Below are positions 48,602 to 57,471 of a stretch of DNA of 64,000 nucleotides, in pieces. Each line of letters begins with the position of its first letter. The first letter of the stretch is position 1. A program made the position numbers and the translations under genes. Source of the DNA: Chryseobacterium sp. MEBOG06. Lineage in GTDB: Bacteria > Bacteroidota > Bacteroidia > Flavobacteriales > Weeksellaceae. The DNA lies in NCBI RefSeq assembly GCF_021869765.1, contig NZ_CP084580.1, positions 1,116,001 through 1,180,000 on the forward strand, written 5' to 3'. Below the pieces are notes generated by a model. It was not told the DNA's origin. It did not search any database and saw only the letters and a program-made list of their open reading frames with translations.

Positions 48602-49030
48602 CGCTACCCCGATGTTATTACAATAGATTCTGGCGTAGTAAATACGGTTTCAAAAAATATAGGAAATAAAAAGTATATTGATAATTTAGCAGAAATAATA
48701 ATTCATGAAGGTGGTCATTGGGCAGACTATAAAATGGACCATGCTTCCAAGGAATCTGAACCATTTTTTAAGACGAGTTTTAAATCAAAAAGTGGTATTG
48801 GAGATGCAGGAGATAATTGGGAAGCTGTTTATTTTGGAACAGATACTCAATTTTCTGATTCTGATCGTGATATAATTAGTGAAAAGTTTGATGGAATTAG
48901 GAGGAATAATGCTGCAAAAGATTTTAGGCAACAACGTGAAATCAGGGACTCGAAATCACAAAAAATGCCATCTATTTTAGATATTTATAAAAAACCAAAA
49001 GATAATTTGCGAACAAAAGGATGTTATTAA
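48602..49030 (+). pseudogene. Core-less zincin-type toxin tail (HEGGHW), version 1
   Basis: An open frame without a proper start reads RYPDVITIDSGVVN, then AEIIIHEGGHWADYKMD, an HExxH zinc-binding motif, and continues to NLRTKGCY. From the first internal ATG (48734) only 98 residues remain, beyond the zinc motif. No RHS core precedes it. The homologue at 62333 has the same left junction. A lipoprotein gene follows 19 bp later. Probably the stranded end of a metalloprotease tip. Confidence 0.65.
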
Positions 49031-49049
49031 CCCAAAATCCCTAAATAAT

Positions 49050-49730
49050 ATGAATTTTAAAACTATAATAGTTATGATTTTATTATCCTCTTTATTAATT
49101 ACGAATTGTAAGGAGGAAATGAAGAAATGTGTAAGTCAATCAACCGATACTAATGTAAAACTATATAATGATTTAACAGATCAGTTGATACCTTATTTTT
49201 TTAGAGAAGATTATTTAGGTGAAAAAAGATATTTTGATAGTTTAAGAGTTCACGATGATGATTTATATATCGAAGAGAAGACAAAAGCGCACAACGAAAT
49301 TTTTAATAATCCTGAAAAATTTTGCAATTTGTATATAGATTCTACTAAAAGTAAAAATACATATTTCGGGACAGATAATACCGAGGTTTATTTAAGACGC
49401 ATAATCAGAACGAAGGATTCTTTTAAAGACTTTTCTAATAGTCCAGATATTAAAAATTTAAGCATACGAAGTTCTATAAAAGCAAATCAATTTAATTTGT
49501 GTACCGCAAAAGTTCTAGATCTGGCAGAGTATGATAAACATACAAATGAATGTGAGATAGGTGTTGTCTATTTTTCAGAGATTGTATTCGATACTTCAAA
49601 AAAAAGAGCATTAGTTTTTGTTGACCATCGTATAAAAAAAGATTATTACGGTAGAAATGCTGTATTTAAACTGAGATTGCATGATAATTATTGGGAAATA
49701 GAAGATTTTATGTTAGTGTCAACATCCTAA
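49050..49730 (+). CDS. Lipoprotein immunity protein for zincin tip, version 1
   Basis: This 226-residue protein has a lipoprotein signal (MNFKTIIVMILLSSLLITNC). The mature protein has KKCVSQSTDTNVKLYNDL and a C-terminal beta region ending EIEDFMLVSTS. It is about 90 percent alike by eye to 62781-63458. Role from position after the HEGGHW tail. Confidence 0.78.
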   Translation: MNFKTIIVMILLSSLLITNCKEEMKKCVSQSTDTNVKLYNDLTDQLIPYFFREDYLGEKRYFDSLRVHDDDLYIEEKTKAHNEIFNNPEKFCNLYIDSTKSKNTYFGTDNTEVYLRRIIRTKDSFKDFSNSPDIKNLSIRSSIKANQFNLCTAKVLDLAEYDKHTNECEIGVVYFSEIVFDTSKKRALVFVDHRIKKDYYGRNAVFKLRLHDNYWEIEDFMLVSTS

Positions 49731-49796
49731 TTTCCGGCTCTTTTCTTTTTTTTCCCCGCTGGTGCGAGTGTCTCGCTCGTTCCTTTGATAACACAA

Positions 49797-49825
49797 AACT
49801 CCCGCCAAAAGACGGGAGTTTTTAT
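49797..49825. terminator. Bidirectional terminator
   Basis: AAACTCCCGCC/GACGGGAGTTTTT stem between the immunity gene and the convergent XRE scrap. Confidence 0.8.
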
Positions 49826-49826
49826 T

Positions 49827-49975
49827 TTATATAGCAAGCGCATTAGAAAGCGTTTGTTTGAGTTTTTGTTTGGTAGAAAGTCCGTCAATGATAGAGTAAA
49901 TTCCTTTGCGTTCTTCTTCGTCAAGATTTTCGAGAATGGTAACTTTTTCAATTAAAGATTTATCAATCGAATGAA
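49827..49975 (-). pseudogene. 50-codon 3' scrap of a second XRE-type regulator
   Basis: The minus strand reads HSIDKSLIEKVTILENLDEE then IIDGLSTKQKLKQTLSNALAI and stop, aligning with the C-terminal half of the XRE protein at 41749 (KTLIEQVRLINGLEEKD). It is cut at about 49975 by the leader repeat. Confidence 0.6.
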
Positions 49976-49984
49976 TACCCCGCT

Positions 49985-50170
49985 GGCAAAGTCTCCTGAC
50001 TTTGAGGTACAAATAAAACAGAGAGTCCAAATTAAGATTTAAAGTTGATCCTAATAAAAGCTTGCATTTTGCGAGGTTTTGTGCTTTAAGAATAGCTTTT
50101 ATCATTGGTGATTTTATCTTTCAACAGTTAAAGTACTCGGTTTTTCTTAAATTTACCATTCGGGGAAACG
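49985..50170 (+). repeat. Leader repeat before orphan tip (copy D)
   Basis: Full-length copy of the block at 31242, directly preceded by CCCCGCT. Confidence 0.8.
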
Positions 50171-51088
50171 ATGCTGGAGCAAAGAACGGGAGTATATAAT
50201 AATCCATATAAGTTCAATGCAAAAGAGCTGGATAAGGAAACCGGATTGTATTATTATGGAGCAAGATATTATAACCCGAGAGCGAGTATCTGGTATGGTG
50301 TTGACCCGCTGGCAGTTTACAACCCTGCAATGGAGACTCAGTTTTATGGAGATGGACAGCATAATGGAGGAGTATACTTCTGGGGGAATCTTAACCCTTA
50401 TATTTATACCTATCAGAATCCAATTAATTTAATTGATCCTAATGGAAAGCAAACGACAGGACAACAAATTGGAATTGCAGCTAGAAATCCTCTTAAAATT
50501 GGCTTAATGAATAGGGCAGGAAATGCCTTAGCAGATAGGGCAGGAGAATTCTCAAGAAGGGGTGCAACTGCATCATCACCAAATGCTATTTTGGAGAGAA
50601 ATGGCCCTGTTGCATCTGATCCTGATAGAGGGGGAGAAAGAGGTGCATTCAGACATGCAACTTGGATGGCACTTATAGCTTCTGAATATGGCTCAAAAGA
50701 TGCTAAATGGGTAGGAGATCTTCATGAAGGTAAACCTACGGAAACAAATAAGACTAGTAATATTTTAGGTATTATGGGTGCAGATACTATTGCTGATGAA
50801 TTAAATAATCAGATTGGTCGAAGATTTGGAGAAAAACATAAAGATGCCGAATCCAGGGATATAGCATTAGGTATGTTAGAAATATATCATACAGATGGAT
50901 TATATCAAGTAGAAAATGCAAAAGAGAATAACCGATTCAACGTTGTAAGAAGAAGGCTTAGTGATGAGAAATATAATGCCCTTAAAAACCGATTTGAAGG
51001 ATTATCGAATGATGGTGTAAGCCCTAGATCAAATGATAAAAATATTCAGAATATGAACAATAGAATGGATAGAGGACATAAAGACTAA
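50171..51088 (+). CDS. Orphan RHS tip 8: core + DUF6973-like toxin
   Basis: This 305-residue frame has the RHS core with the AVYNP linker, ending NLIDPNGKQ. The tip has GAFRHATWMALIASEYG then WVGDLHEGKP, a His/Trp and Asp-His-Glu arrangement I recall from DUF6973-type domains of bacterial effectors, and an Asn/Arg-rich end. The partner gene is a frameshifted lipoprotein, so an envelope target is likely. The family match is from memory. Confidence 0.7.
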   Translation: MLEQRTGVYNNPYKFNAKELDKETGLYYYGARYYNPRASIWYGVDPLAVYNPAMETQFYGDGQHNGGVYFWGNLNPYIYTYQNPINLIDPNGKQTTGQQIGIAARNPLKIGLMNRAGNALADRAGEFSRRGATASSPNAILERNGPVASDPDRGGERGAFRHATWMALIASEYGSKDAKWVGDLHEGKPTETNKTSNILGIMGADTIADELNNQIGRRFGEKHKDAESRDIALGMLEIYHTDGLYQVENAKENNRFNVVRRRLSDEKYNALKNRFEGLSNDGVSPRSNDKNIQNMNNRMDRGHKD

Positions 51089-51113
51089 AAATATTAATTT
51101 AAAACTGCAAAAA

Positions 51114-51601
51114 ATGAAATTTTTTAATTTTAAAAATCTTTTAATAGTATCACTTTTTTATTAAATTTAATTTCATGTAAAAATTCGTCGACTAATGAAT
51201 TTGATGAATTTGTGATAAATAGTTTTAATCATTGTCATACTACTAAAGAATGTACAGTGAATTTAACTAATCTTCCATTCAGATGGGATCGGTTTTATAT
51301 TTTTTCCGAGAACCATTATCCTGAAGCATTAACCAAGGAAGAAATTTCTTCTATTTTAGGAATAAAATATAATAAAAACATTAGCCTCAATGATAGGTTG
51401 ATCGTATTCTTACTTAACGGAGAGATCGTTTATGAAATTTTTGCAAACTATAACAGTGAAAATTTAATTGATTCGAATCGCCTATTGGTCGATTTTTATT
51501 TAGATAAGAAAGCGCCTCCATTTTTTGAAAGAAATAATGCAGAATTTCTTATAAAAAAAACGGATGGTTATTATGCATTGTATTGGAGATCAAATAAGTA
51601 A
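51114..51601 (+). pseudogene. Lipoprotein immunity gene for tip 8, frameshifted in a T tract
   Basis: The ATG at 51114 starts MKFFNFKNLLIVSLFY and stops at 51162. One extra T in the six-T run at 51154-51159 would give VSLFLLNLISCKNSS, a proper lipobox (LISC), and join the 129-residue frame that ends at 51601. As it stands the mature part could start only at a GTG (51212) without a signal. Confidence 0.75.
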
Positions 51602-51712
51602 TTTTTAGTCAAATGCTTTCTTATTAAATGAATAATTTGAAATTAAAAAGAAGCATTTGTTCTATGGATTTCTAGACTATGAAGAAATAATAGAACAGAA
51701 AGCTCTAATACA

Positions 51713-51752
51713 AAGAGGCCGTCTCACAACTCGTGAAAACGGCCTCCTTTAT
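51713..51752. terminator. Terminator after tip 8 cassette
   Basis: GAGGCCGT...ACGGCCTC stem with flanking A and T runs. The stretch 51602-51960 otherwise has no gene. Confidence 0.75.
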
Positions 51753-51846
51753 GAAACTTTCCTGTACTCGTATACGAGAAAGGTTTTCGTTTAAACGATT
51801 CTTAATCCACACCGTCTAGTTGTGATACACTCTCATATTTCAGTAA

Positions 51847-51945
51847 TGTCTTTCGATCAAAAAAGTATTATTTACAAACCTGTATATGAAGGCTTCAACA
51901 ACAAGAAATTATTAACGAAAAATTATACTTTTGAAGGTATCTAAA
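51847..51945 (+). other. Remnant frame with NNKKLLTKNYTFEG
   Basis: A 32-codon frame from an ATG reads MSFDQKSIIYKPVYEGF and NNKKLLTKNYTFEGI. It shares the KLLTKNxTFE pattern with the remnant at 36212 and its copy at about 53991, so it is a piece of the same lost gene. Confidence 0.35.
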
Positions 51946-51966
51946 GAGGGTGAGATTACATATTCC

Positions 51967-52521
51967 ATTTTTCTTACATTTACCATTTGTAGCAATAAAT
52001 AGGGATGCTATAATAGCCCATATAAAAACTATGATTATATTGATCTTCTCCAAAAAACAGTAGCAATTAATAAATTGGGAAATGACCTTAAGGCAGTAAC
52101 ATTAATTGGATTTACTGCAGTTGCTGTTTCTACATCTGATGTATGCATACCTTTAATTGATCAATATAAGCAAGCTGTTAATTGGTCGAATAGAATTTTA
52201 CACTCCAAGAAAGAATCTGAATTTGCTCCAACTGGTAATACGGAGATAAATAAAGAAATAATAGAAGTGGCAGCAGGAAGAGGGACAACAAGAAAGGAAG
52301 ATTATGGAAGTGATAAAATATTTAGAGGAGATCAGTATTTACAAGGAAAAGAAGGGTGTGGTTCTCAGAAGAATTGGATTGGTGCTGTCGAATATGATGT
52401 TCGTGGAGCATTTCTACAACATAATAGGATATTGAAAAAAACGAATAGTGACGGTAGCATTAAATACGGATATAGCACGAGTAAGGATTATAAGAAAATT
52501 CACGAAATAAAGAAAAAATAA
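51967..52521 (+). pseudogene. Decayed RHS core + truncated RNase-like tip (tip 9)
   Basis: A mutated core is still recognisable (TTTTTCTTACATTTACCATT, then YNSPYKN) at about 51967-52040, with stops and deletions. From NKLGNDLKAV at 52066 the frame follows tip 2 closely (AAGRGTTRKEDYGSD, GCGSQKNWIGAVEYDV, ending IHEIKKK). An open frame exists from a TTG at 52075 (148 residues). The trp-to-Cys change at DVCIP is one of many differences. Probably not deliverable. Confidence 0.7.
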
Positions 52522-53253
52522 ATGACAATAGAATTAAATAATAAATGTTTAGGAATAAATTATTTTCATTTAAAGAGAAATGAAAATATAATTAGAGATA
52601 AATTACTTTTAAAGATTGATAAAAATTATAGACAAGATATTTTAGAACAAATAGAAGATGGTGGAAAATTAAGTATTTATATTGAAACTAGAGATAAAAC
52701 AACTTTTTGTTTGTATGAAACAACATTTATTACAGATTATGTCTATCTACTTGAAGAGCGTAATAATATTGAAGAAATAGTATTGGACGTTATTATGTCA
52801 AATAATAATAGTGCGTTAGGTGAGAATTATAATCAATATATTGTTGATATTTTCTATAACTGGAACAAGGGTATTGAAATTGATTGGCTTAAGATCAAAA
52901 ATGTGGATATGAAAGAAGCATATCTTACCGCTTGTTATGTTTGGAATTATAATTTATTTGAAATTAAAAATATCAATGAAGTACATATTGATGGTAAATT
53001 AATTGAATGTGATGAAGATTTGTATCATTATTTGGGAGAACAATTAATGGGTGAGAGAGGTTATTTTGGAAGTGGATTAGATTCGTTAGGTGATTTTTTA
53101 ATTGATATTGCAAAAAACAACAATATAAGTACAACCGTAGTATTTACTAATGTAGATATTTTAGTTCAAAATACAAATAAATATTTTTTTGAAACACTTA
53201 ACTATTTATTAGAAAAAGCTAAATTCAAAGTTGAAATAATATCATCTGAGTAA
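52522..53253 (+). CDS. Barstar-like immunity protein for tip 9
   Basis: This 243-residue intact cytosolic protein starts directly after the toxin stop. It is paralogous to 34743-35474 over its whole length, with the barstar segment LYHYLGEQLMGERGYFGSGL then SLGDFLID and an identical end. Unlike its toxin, it shows no decay. Confidence 0.8.
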   Translation: MTIELNNKCLGINYFHLKRNENIIRDKLLLKIDKNYRQDILEQIEDGGKLSIYIETRDKTTFCLYETTFITDYVYLLEERNNIEEIVLDVIMSNNNSALGENYNQYIVDIFYNWNKGIEIDWLKIKNVDMKEAYLTACYVWNYNLFEIKNINEVHIDGKLIECDEDLYHYLGEQLMGERGYFGSGLDSLGDFLIDIAKNNNISTTVVFTNVDILVQNTNKYFFETLNYLLEKAKFKVEIISSE

Positions 53254-53257
53254 GACC

Positions 53258-53509
53258 TTGCTCCAAAAAGTCTCAGATGGTCTTATAGAAGTTATGGCTC
53301 ATGAATTTGGAAAACATGCAACAATGCATGCGAGATACTTAAAACTTTTAAATTCGGGTAATATTGAACAACTGGAACAAGAACAAAATATAAATTTTGA
53401 AGGGGATCACATGAAATCTACAAACCCAAGAGGAGCAAAAGTTTATGATGGGATAATGAATGATTTAGGATTAAAACCACAATGGCCAAACGAACTTAAA
53501 GCGAAGTAA
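53258..53509 (+). CDS. Core-less toxin tail with HEFGKH motif (copy 2, uninterrupted)
   Basis: This 83-residue frame from a TTG starts 4 bp after the barstar stop. It carries VMAHEFGKHATMHARYL and the end PQWPNELKAK. It has a CAA where copy 1 has a stop. It lacks any RHS core; family unknown. The frameshifted lipoprotein follows. Confidence 0.5.
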   Translation: MLQKVSDGLIEVMAHEFGKHATMHARYLKLLNSGNIEQLEQEQNINFEGDHMKSTNPRGAKVYDGIMNDLGLKPQWPNELKAK

Positions 53510-53511
53510 TC

Positions 53512-53981
53512 ATGAAATTAATTTATTATATTTTTTTATTTCTTTTCTTCTCTTGTTCTCTTGTTCAGATAAGGATTATAGTTCTGTTTTAAAAAGTTCA
53601 AAAGATTTAGATAATTCTTATAATGTAACAATGACAAATAATGGAACCCAATTATCTATTGTGAGTCTTTATAAAGATGGAAGCAGTGATACGGAATTTT
53701 ATTTTTTGAAAAAAGATAAAGAGTTTTATAGTTGTGATAAATCGTTCTCAAGCGATAGCATTGGTAAGCAAGTTTTGTTATCTTCAATAAAAAATTATGA
53801 AAGTTACAAAGGAAATAAATATAAAGGAGATAGCTTAATTATAAAAAAAAATAAAAATGGAGATTATATGACTTTATATAAATCAATTAGTTACAAAAGA
53901 ATTCTGAAAATGGAATATCACTATGATAAAGATTATAAAATAAATAAAATTATTTTTAATAATACGGTTTATGTTAGGTAG
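53512..53981 (+). pseudogene. Lipoprotein immunity gene with 8-bp duplication (copy 2)
   Basis: Same lesion as 35733-36202: two tandem TTCTCTTG units break the lipoprotein signal from the mature part. The 142-residue mature frame is identical to copy 1. Confidence 0.75.
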
Positions 53982-54064
53982 ATTAATTAAAACAAAATCC
54001 CCACATTTCAACAAAATTTTTATAACGACAACAATAAATTATTAACCAAAAACTCTACTTTTGA

Positions 54065-54427
54065 GTGTGCCAAAGGTGGGAAGTGTTCAAAAACAGGGAA
54101 GTCTTCAGACAAATTGGAATTGTTAATTATCAAGGTGAAAATTTTAAACATAGTATATTTCATGAAATAGGTCATATGTTAGGACTAGGAGAAGGATATA
54201 AGCAAGCTGGAATTCCATATCCTAATGAAAATTCAAATATTATTATGGATAATGATGGTCTTTTTAATGTAACTGCACAACAGAAAGGGGAAGCTGCTTG
54301 GGTTCCTTTAAATGTCAATGAAGGAGACGTATACAAAGCTTCTGCATCTGGAAGTAATCCAAATTTTAGAAGATCATCAGAATTTAAAAAAGCTGTTGAA
54401 AATTTTAATAAGGCAAATACTCGATAG
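54065..54427 (+). CDS. Core-less metallopeptidase-type toxin tail (HEIGHMLGLGEGY), copy 2
   Basis: Identical in protein sequence to 36286-36648, with the zinc-binding HEIGH near residue 35. GTG start, no RHS core. The same out-of-frame KLLTKNSTFECAKGG remnant precedes it. Confidence 0.65.
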   Translation: MCQRWEVFKNREVFRQIGIVNYQGENFKHSIFHEIGHMLGLGEGYKQAGIPYPNENSNIIMDNDGLFNVTAQQKGEAAWVPLNVNEGDVYKASASGSNPNFRRSSEFKKAVENFNKANTR

Positions 54428-54432
54428 AAATA

Positions 54433-54987
54433 ATGAATAAATTTATTATACTAATAGTTTTAACAATTATAGTTAATTCCTGTCAAAAGCAGAAGGCAGA
54501 AAATATATATGAAAAAATGAGTATTAGAAATGTTAGTTTTGAAGTTCCATCAAACTTTGTATTAAAAAAAAGCAATAGTGTAGATACGAGTGTTTATGAT
54601 ATATTTTTCCACAAAAAAAATATCGGCTCAGTTTATTTGGGAGCTTACTATAAACCATTTACAGAAGATTATTCTATCACTGAAGAAAAAGAAATTTATG
54701 ACATAGTCACTTCAAAAGGAGCTAAAATTTATTACTCTAAATATTTGGATATTGACTATAAAAATGGAATTTTCAATGATAATTATTATTACTTTGACAC
54801 TATAAATAAAAATGTAGCACGGGTAATGCTCCCTAAGAGATTTAATAAAGGCTTAATAGGTATTTATTTTGATAGTGTAGATACATATAATAATAAATTT
54901 GCTATTATTAGCAATGATGTAACTGAAGAAAATAAAAAGACATTTCTAAAAATTTTTAAAACAATTAAAATTGAAAAAAATAGATAG
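54433..54987 (+). CDS. Lipoprotein immunity protein for metallopeptidase tip, copy 2
   Basis: Identical in protein sequence to 36654-37208, with the lipobox VNSC. The frame is intact. Confidence 0.75.
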   Translation: MNKFIILIVLTIIVNSCQKQKAENIYEKMSIRNVSFEVPSNFVLKKSNSVDTSVYDIFFHKKNIGSVYLGAYYKPFTEDYSITEEKEIYDIVTSKGAKIYYSKYLDIDYKNGIFNDNYYYFDTINKNVARVMLPKRFNKGLIGIYFDSVDTYNNKFAIISNDVTEENKKTFLKIFKTIKIEKNR

Positions 54988-55060
54988 GGATAACTATATA
55001 AGTTATATTCCATCAAATTTTTGGTTTAGAGATAAAGCAAACGGTTTACTTTAATACACT

Positions 55061-55089
55061 ACAAAACCTCGCAAAATGTGAGGTTTTGT
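55061..55089. terminator. Terminator, copy 2
   Basis: Same stem-loop as 37282-37310, inside the 2.1-kb repeat. Confidence 0.75.
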
Positions 55090-55230
55090 ATTTCATAAGA
55101 GATCCGGAAATTAATAAATGTATTTCGCTTTAAAAATTCTTATTTGAAACTTTGAGATAATAATGAAGTTGTCAATTTACATACATAGGACCAACTCAAT
55201 ATTTTCTTAAATTTACCATTCGGGGAAACG

Positions 55231-56196
55231 ATGCTGGAGCAACGAACGGGAGTATATAATAATCCATATAAGTTCAATGCAAAAGAGCTGGATAAGGAAA
55301 CCGGATTGTATTATTACGGAGCAAGATATTATAATCCGAGAGCGAGTATTTGGTATGGTGTTGACCCGTTAGCGGTTTACAATCCTGTGATGGAAGACCA
55401 GTTTTATGGTGATGGAGAGCATAATGGTGGAGTCTTTAACCAAGGGAATCTCAATCCGTATATTTATTGTTACCAAAATCCGATTGTTTATGTCGATCCG
55501 AATGGGAAGCAAACATTTTTCTTAAATACTAGAAGTTTTGCTCCTTTTAATAGATTTGGTGGAGGATTTGAAGGAGATGGTGATAATAGGAAGTTTTCTA
55601 CAGCAAGTAATAGCTCATACAGAATTGCTGGTTCTGCAACGATTAACTTAGATAGATTTAGTATGAGTACGAAGGCGGGAAATACTCATTCAGATTGGCT
55701 TGGTACTAAATTTAGTAGTGCAACCTCTCCAACAAATGTAGAATCTTCTTCCGCTGATAATGGTAGAAAAACGCAAAATTACTATATGCATATATCTGGT
55801 AGTAATAAGGCTTTACTTTGGGGTATTGCTTCTCCAGATATAGATGCAAATGTAAATATGGAAGTGTCTAATATTAGAAAAGGACAAAGTTTTGATATTT
55901 CAGGAAATGTGTATGGAGATAAATTCCCATCAAATGAAACTTATATAACAGATGCAAAAGGAAATTCTTTATTTTTAGGAGTTTCTGGAGCAGATGGCTC
56001 TCCTTTTACGTCTTTAGCTGGAGATAATGATAGACCAATGTCCAGTTTTAAATTTAAAGTTTTGCTAAATAAAGATGATACATTTAAAGGGGTTAATTAT
56101 CGAGGGAAAAATTATAGCCGTACTCAATGGAATGGACAATTTGAAAAATTAAACCCACAAAATGGCAATGTTCAATCTGGAAAATCAGCAAAATAA
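55231..56196 (+). CDS. Orphan RHS tip 10: core + DUF3238-like domain
   Basis: This 321-residue frame has the RHS core with an AVYNP linker variant (VMEDQFYGDGEHNGG) and YVDPNGKQ. The tip starts TFFLNTRSFAPFNRFGGGF then GDGDNRKFST, a pattern I recall from DUF3238, followed by a beta-rich region (NYYMHISGSNKALLWG) and an Asn/Lys-rich end. The next gene is a two-helix membrane protein, so the toxin may act on or at the inner membrane. Activity unknown. Confidence 0.72.
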   Translation: MLEQRTGVYNNPYKFNAKELDKETGLYYYGARYYNPRASIWYGVDPLAVYNPVMEDQFYGDGEHNGGVFNQGNLNPYIYCYQNPIVYVDPNGKQTFFLNTRSFAPFNRFGGGFEGDGDNRKFSTASNSSYRIAGSATINLDRFSMSTKAGNTHSDWLGTKFSSATSPTNVESSSADNGRKTQNYYMHISGSNKALLWGIASPDIDANVNMEVSNIRKGQSFDISGNVYGDKFPSNETYITDAKGNSLFLGVSGADGSPFTSLAGDNDRPMSSFKFKVLLNKDDTFKGVNYRGKNYSRTQWNGQFEKLNPQNGNVQSGKSAK

Positions 56197-56197
56197 T

Positions 56198-56440
56198 ATG
56201 AAAAATTCTATTTACAAAGTATTTATTATAAGTATTATTATATTGTTAATGCTTGCTTATTTTTTAGGTCTTACAGATAGTGCTTTCGGAAAAGTTTATA
56301 CTTCAAAGAATCCATTAGCTTATTTTATTAATTCTATAAAATATTTTATTTTTTGGGTTTTACCTTACTGGTGGGTAATAATATTATTTGGGTCTTTACT
56401 AATAACTTTTTTATATTGGTTATTAAGAAAAATATGCTAA
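56198..56440 (+). CDS. Small two-helix membrane immunity protein for tip 10
   Basis: The ATG at 56198, one base after the toxin stop, gives an 80-residue protein with two hydrophobic helices (about 7-27, IISIIILLMLAYFLG, and about 50-75, LPYWWVIILFGSLLITFLYW). A start at 56162 would overlap the toxin. Membrane immunity proteins usually protect against pore-formers or membrane-acting enzymes; here that is inference. Confidence 0.75.
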   Translation: MKNSIYKVFIISIIILLMLAYFLGLTDSAFGKVYTSKNPLAYFINSIKYFIFWVLPYWWVIILFGSLLITFLYWLLRKIC

Positions 56441-56482
56441 TATTTCCCCGCTCTGCGAAGTCTCCGACTCGGAGTAGAAAAT

Positions 56483-56517
56483 AAACAAACCCCACCGCAA
56501 TTGCGGTGGGGTTGTTT
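56483..56517. terminator. Bidirectional terminator
   Basis: AACCCCACCGCAATTGCGGTGGGGTT is a perfect palindrome with A and T runs. Confidence 0.88.
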
Positions 56518-56519
56518 AT

Positions 56520-56770
56520 TTAATTTATAAAATATTCATCTAAAATATTTAGAAAACTTTGCGCCAATTCATCGAAGACAGAAAGAATATCTTCGTCAAG
56601 AAAACGGAAATTCTTATACAGATTTTTAGAAGGATTAAGAAACTCAAAAAAATCGAATGTTAGTTTTTGGATAAGATAATCAATGTTTTTCACTTTAGGG
56701 TAGGCGTATTGGCAGAGCTTCCAAAGGATGCGTATGTTGATGTCGTTGGGTTGGTAACGAAGTTTGGTAT
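56520..56770 (-). pseudogene. Longest 3' scrap (about 83 codons) of the FLNILDE-family gene
   Basis: The minus strand encodes YDTKLRYQPNDINIRILWKL, KNIDYLIQKLTFDFFEFLN and the end FLNILDEYFIN. The apparent start at 56804 lies in RHS-derived sequence, so the true N-terminus is lost. The family is unknown to me. Shorter scraps of it lie at 31192, 46645 and 48242. Confidence 0.6.
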
Positions 56771-56773
56771 CAT

Positions 56774-57467
56774 AACCCTTATATTTACACATATCAGAAT
56801 CCAATTAAGTATATTGATCCTAATGGTAAACAGGGTATGGCTGGTGCCTTTATTGGAATTCCGAATAAAGAAAAAGATAATGTAATCAGTGGCTGGGTAG
56901 AATCATTAAGACAGGGCGGAGGTTATCAAGCAGATTTTGTTCCGGTGTATGGAGATGCAAAAGGTATCGCTGAAGGAATTTTGGGGACTGATTTCCAGGG
57001 AAATAAATTGTCAGGTTTTGAAAGGTTGATTTCTGTAGCGATGTTATCAGAACTGAGTGATGTAGGTAGAGGATCAAGAGCTTTAACTGAAACAGGTAAA
57101 TTACGAAAAGTCACCAAACCGTTATGGGGAGCTGGAATACGTTATGGAAATGACGTTACTACAGCAATAAAAACATATTGCAGATGGTCATTTTTTTAAT
57201 TCTAGAGTAGGAAGAGCAACAAGTAGATTTTCCCAGAAATTTAGTAATATTGAAAGTGTTAAAAAATTGGTTTCTGAAGCAGTTACAAATGGCGAGCTTA
57301 TTACTAGTAATAGGGGGAGACTATAGTGTTATTCATAAATTTGATGAAACTTTGTAACATCTTCAGATGGAAAATCAACTAAGATTTTACAGATATTTAT
57401 GGATAGTAATGGAAATGTTTTGAATGCATATCCAGTTTCCAAAAATCAATTAGGTAAGTATAAATAA
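56774..57467 (+). pseudogene. Broken tip 11: minimal RHS end + pretoxin-TG-like + RNase-like toxin
   Basis: Only the last RHS segment remains (NPYIYTYQNPIKYIDPNGKQ). A pretoxin-TG-like region follows (ADFVPVYGDAKGIAEGILGT, SGFERLISVAML). The open frame (56837-57199) ends early: one A too many in the five-A run at 57169-57173. Removing it gives HIADGHFFNSRVGRATSRFS and ESVKKLVSEAVTNGEL, then further stops, then a last piece GKSTKILQIFMDSNGNVLNA before YPVSKNQLGKYK. The His-containing start and this end recall BECR/CdiA-type RNases, tentatively. Confidence 0.65.
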
Positions 57468-57471
57468 AATT

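Larger units (their letters stand above)
53206..55324. repeat. 2.1-kb direct repeat, copy 2
   Basis: Partner of 35427-37545 at offset 17,779. It joins a barstar gene end to the next RHS core, just as copy 1 does, so the repeat can mediate deletion or inversion-free duplication of the 17.8 kb between. Confidence 0.92.
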
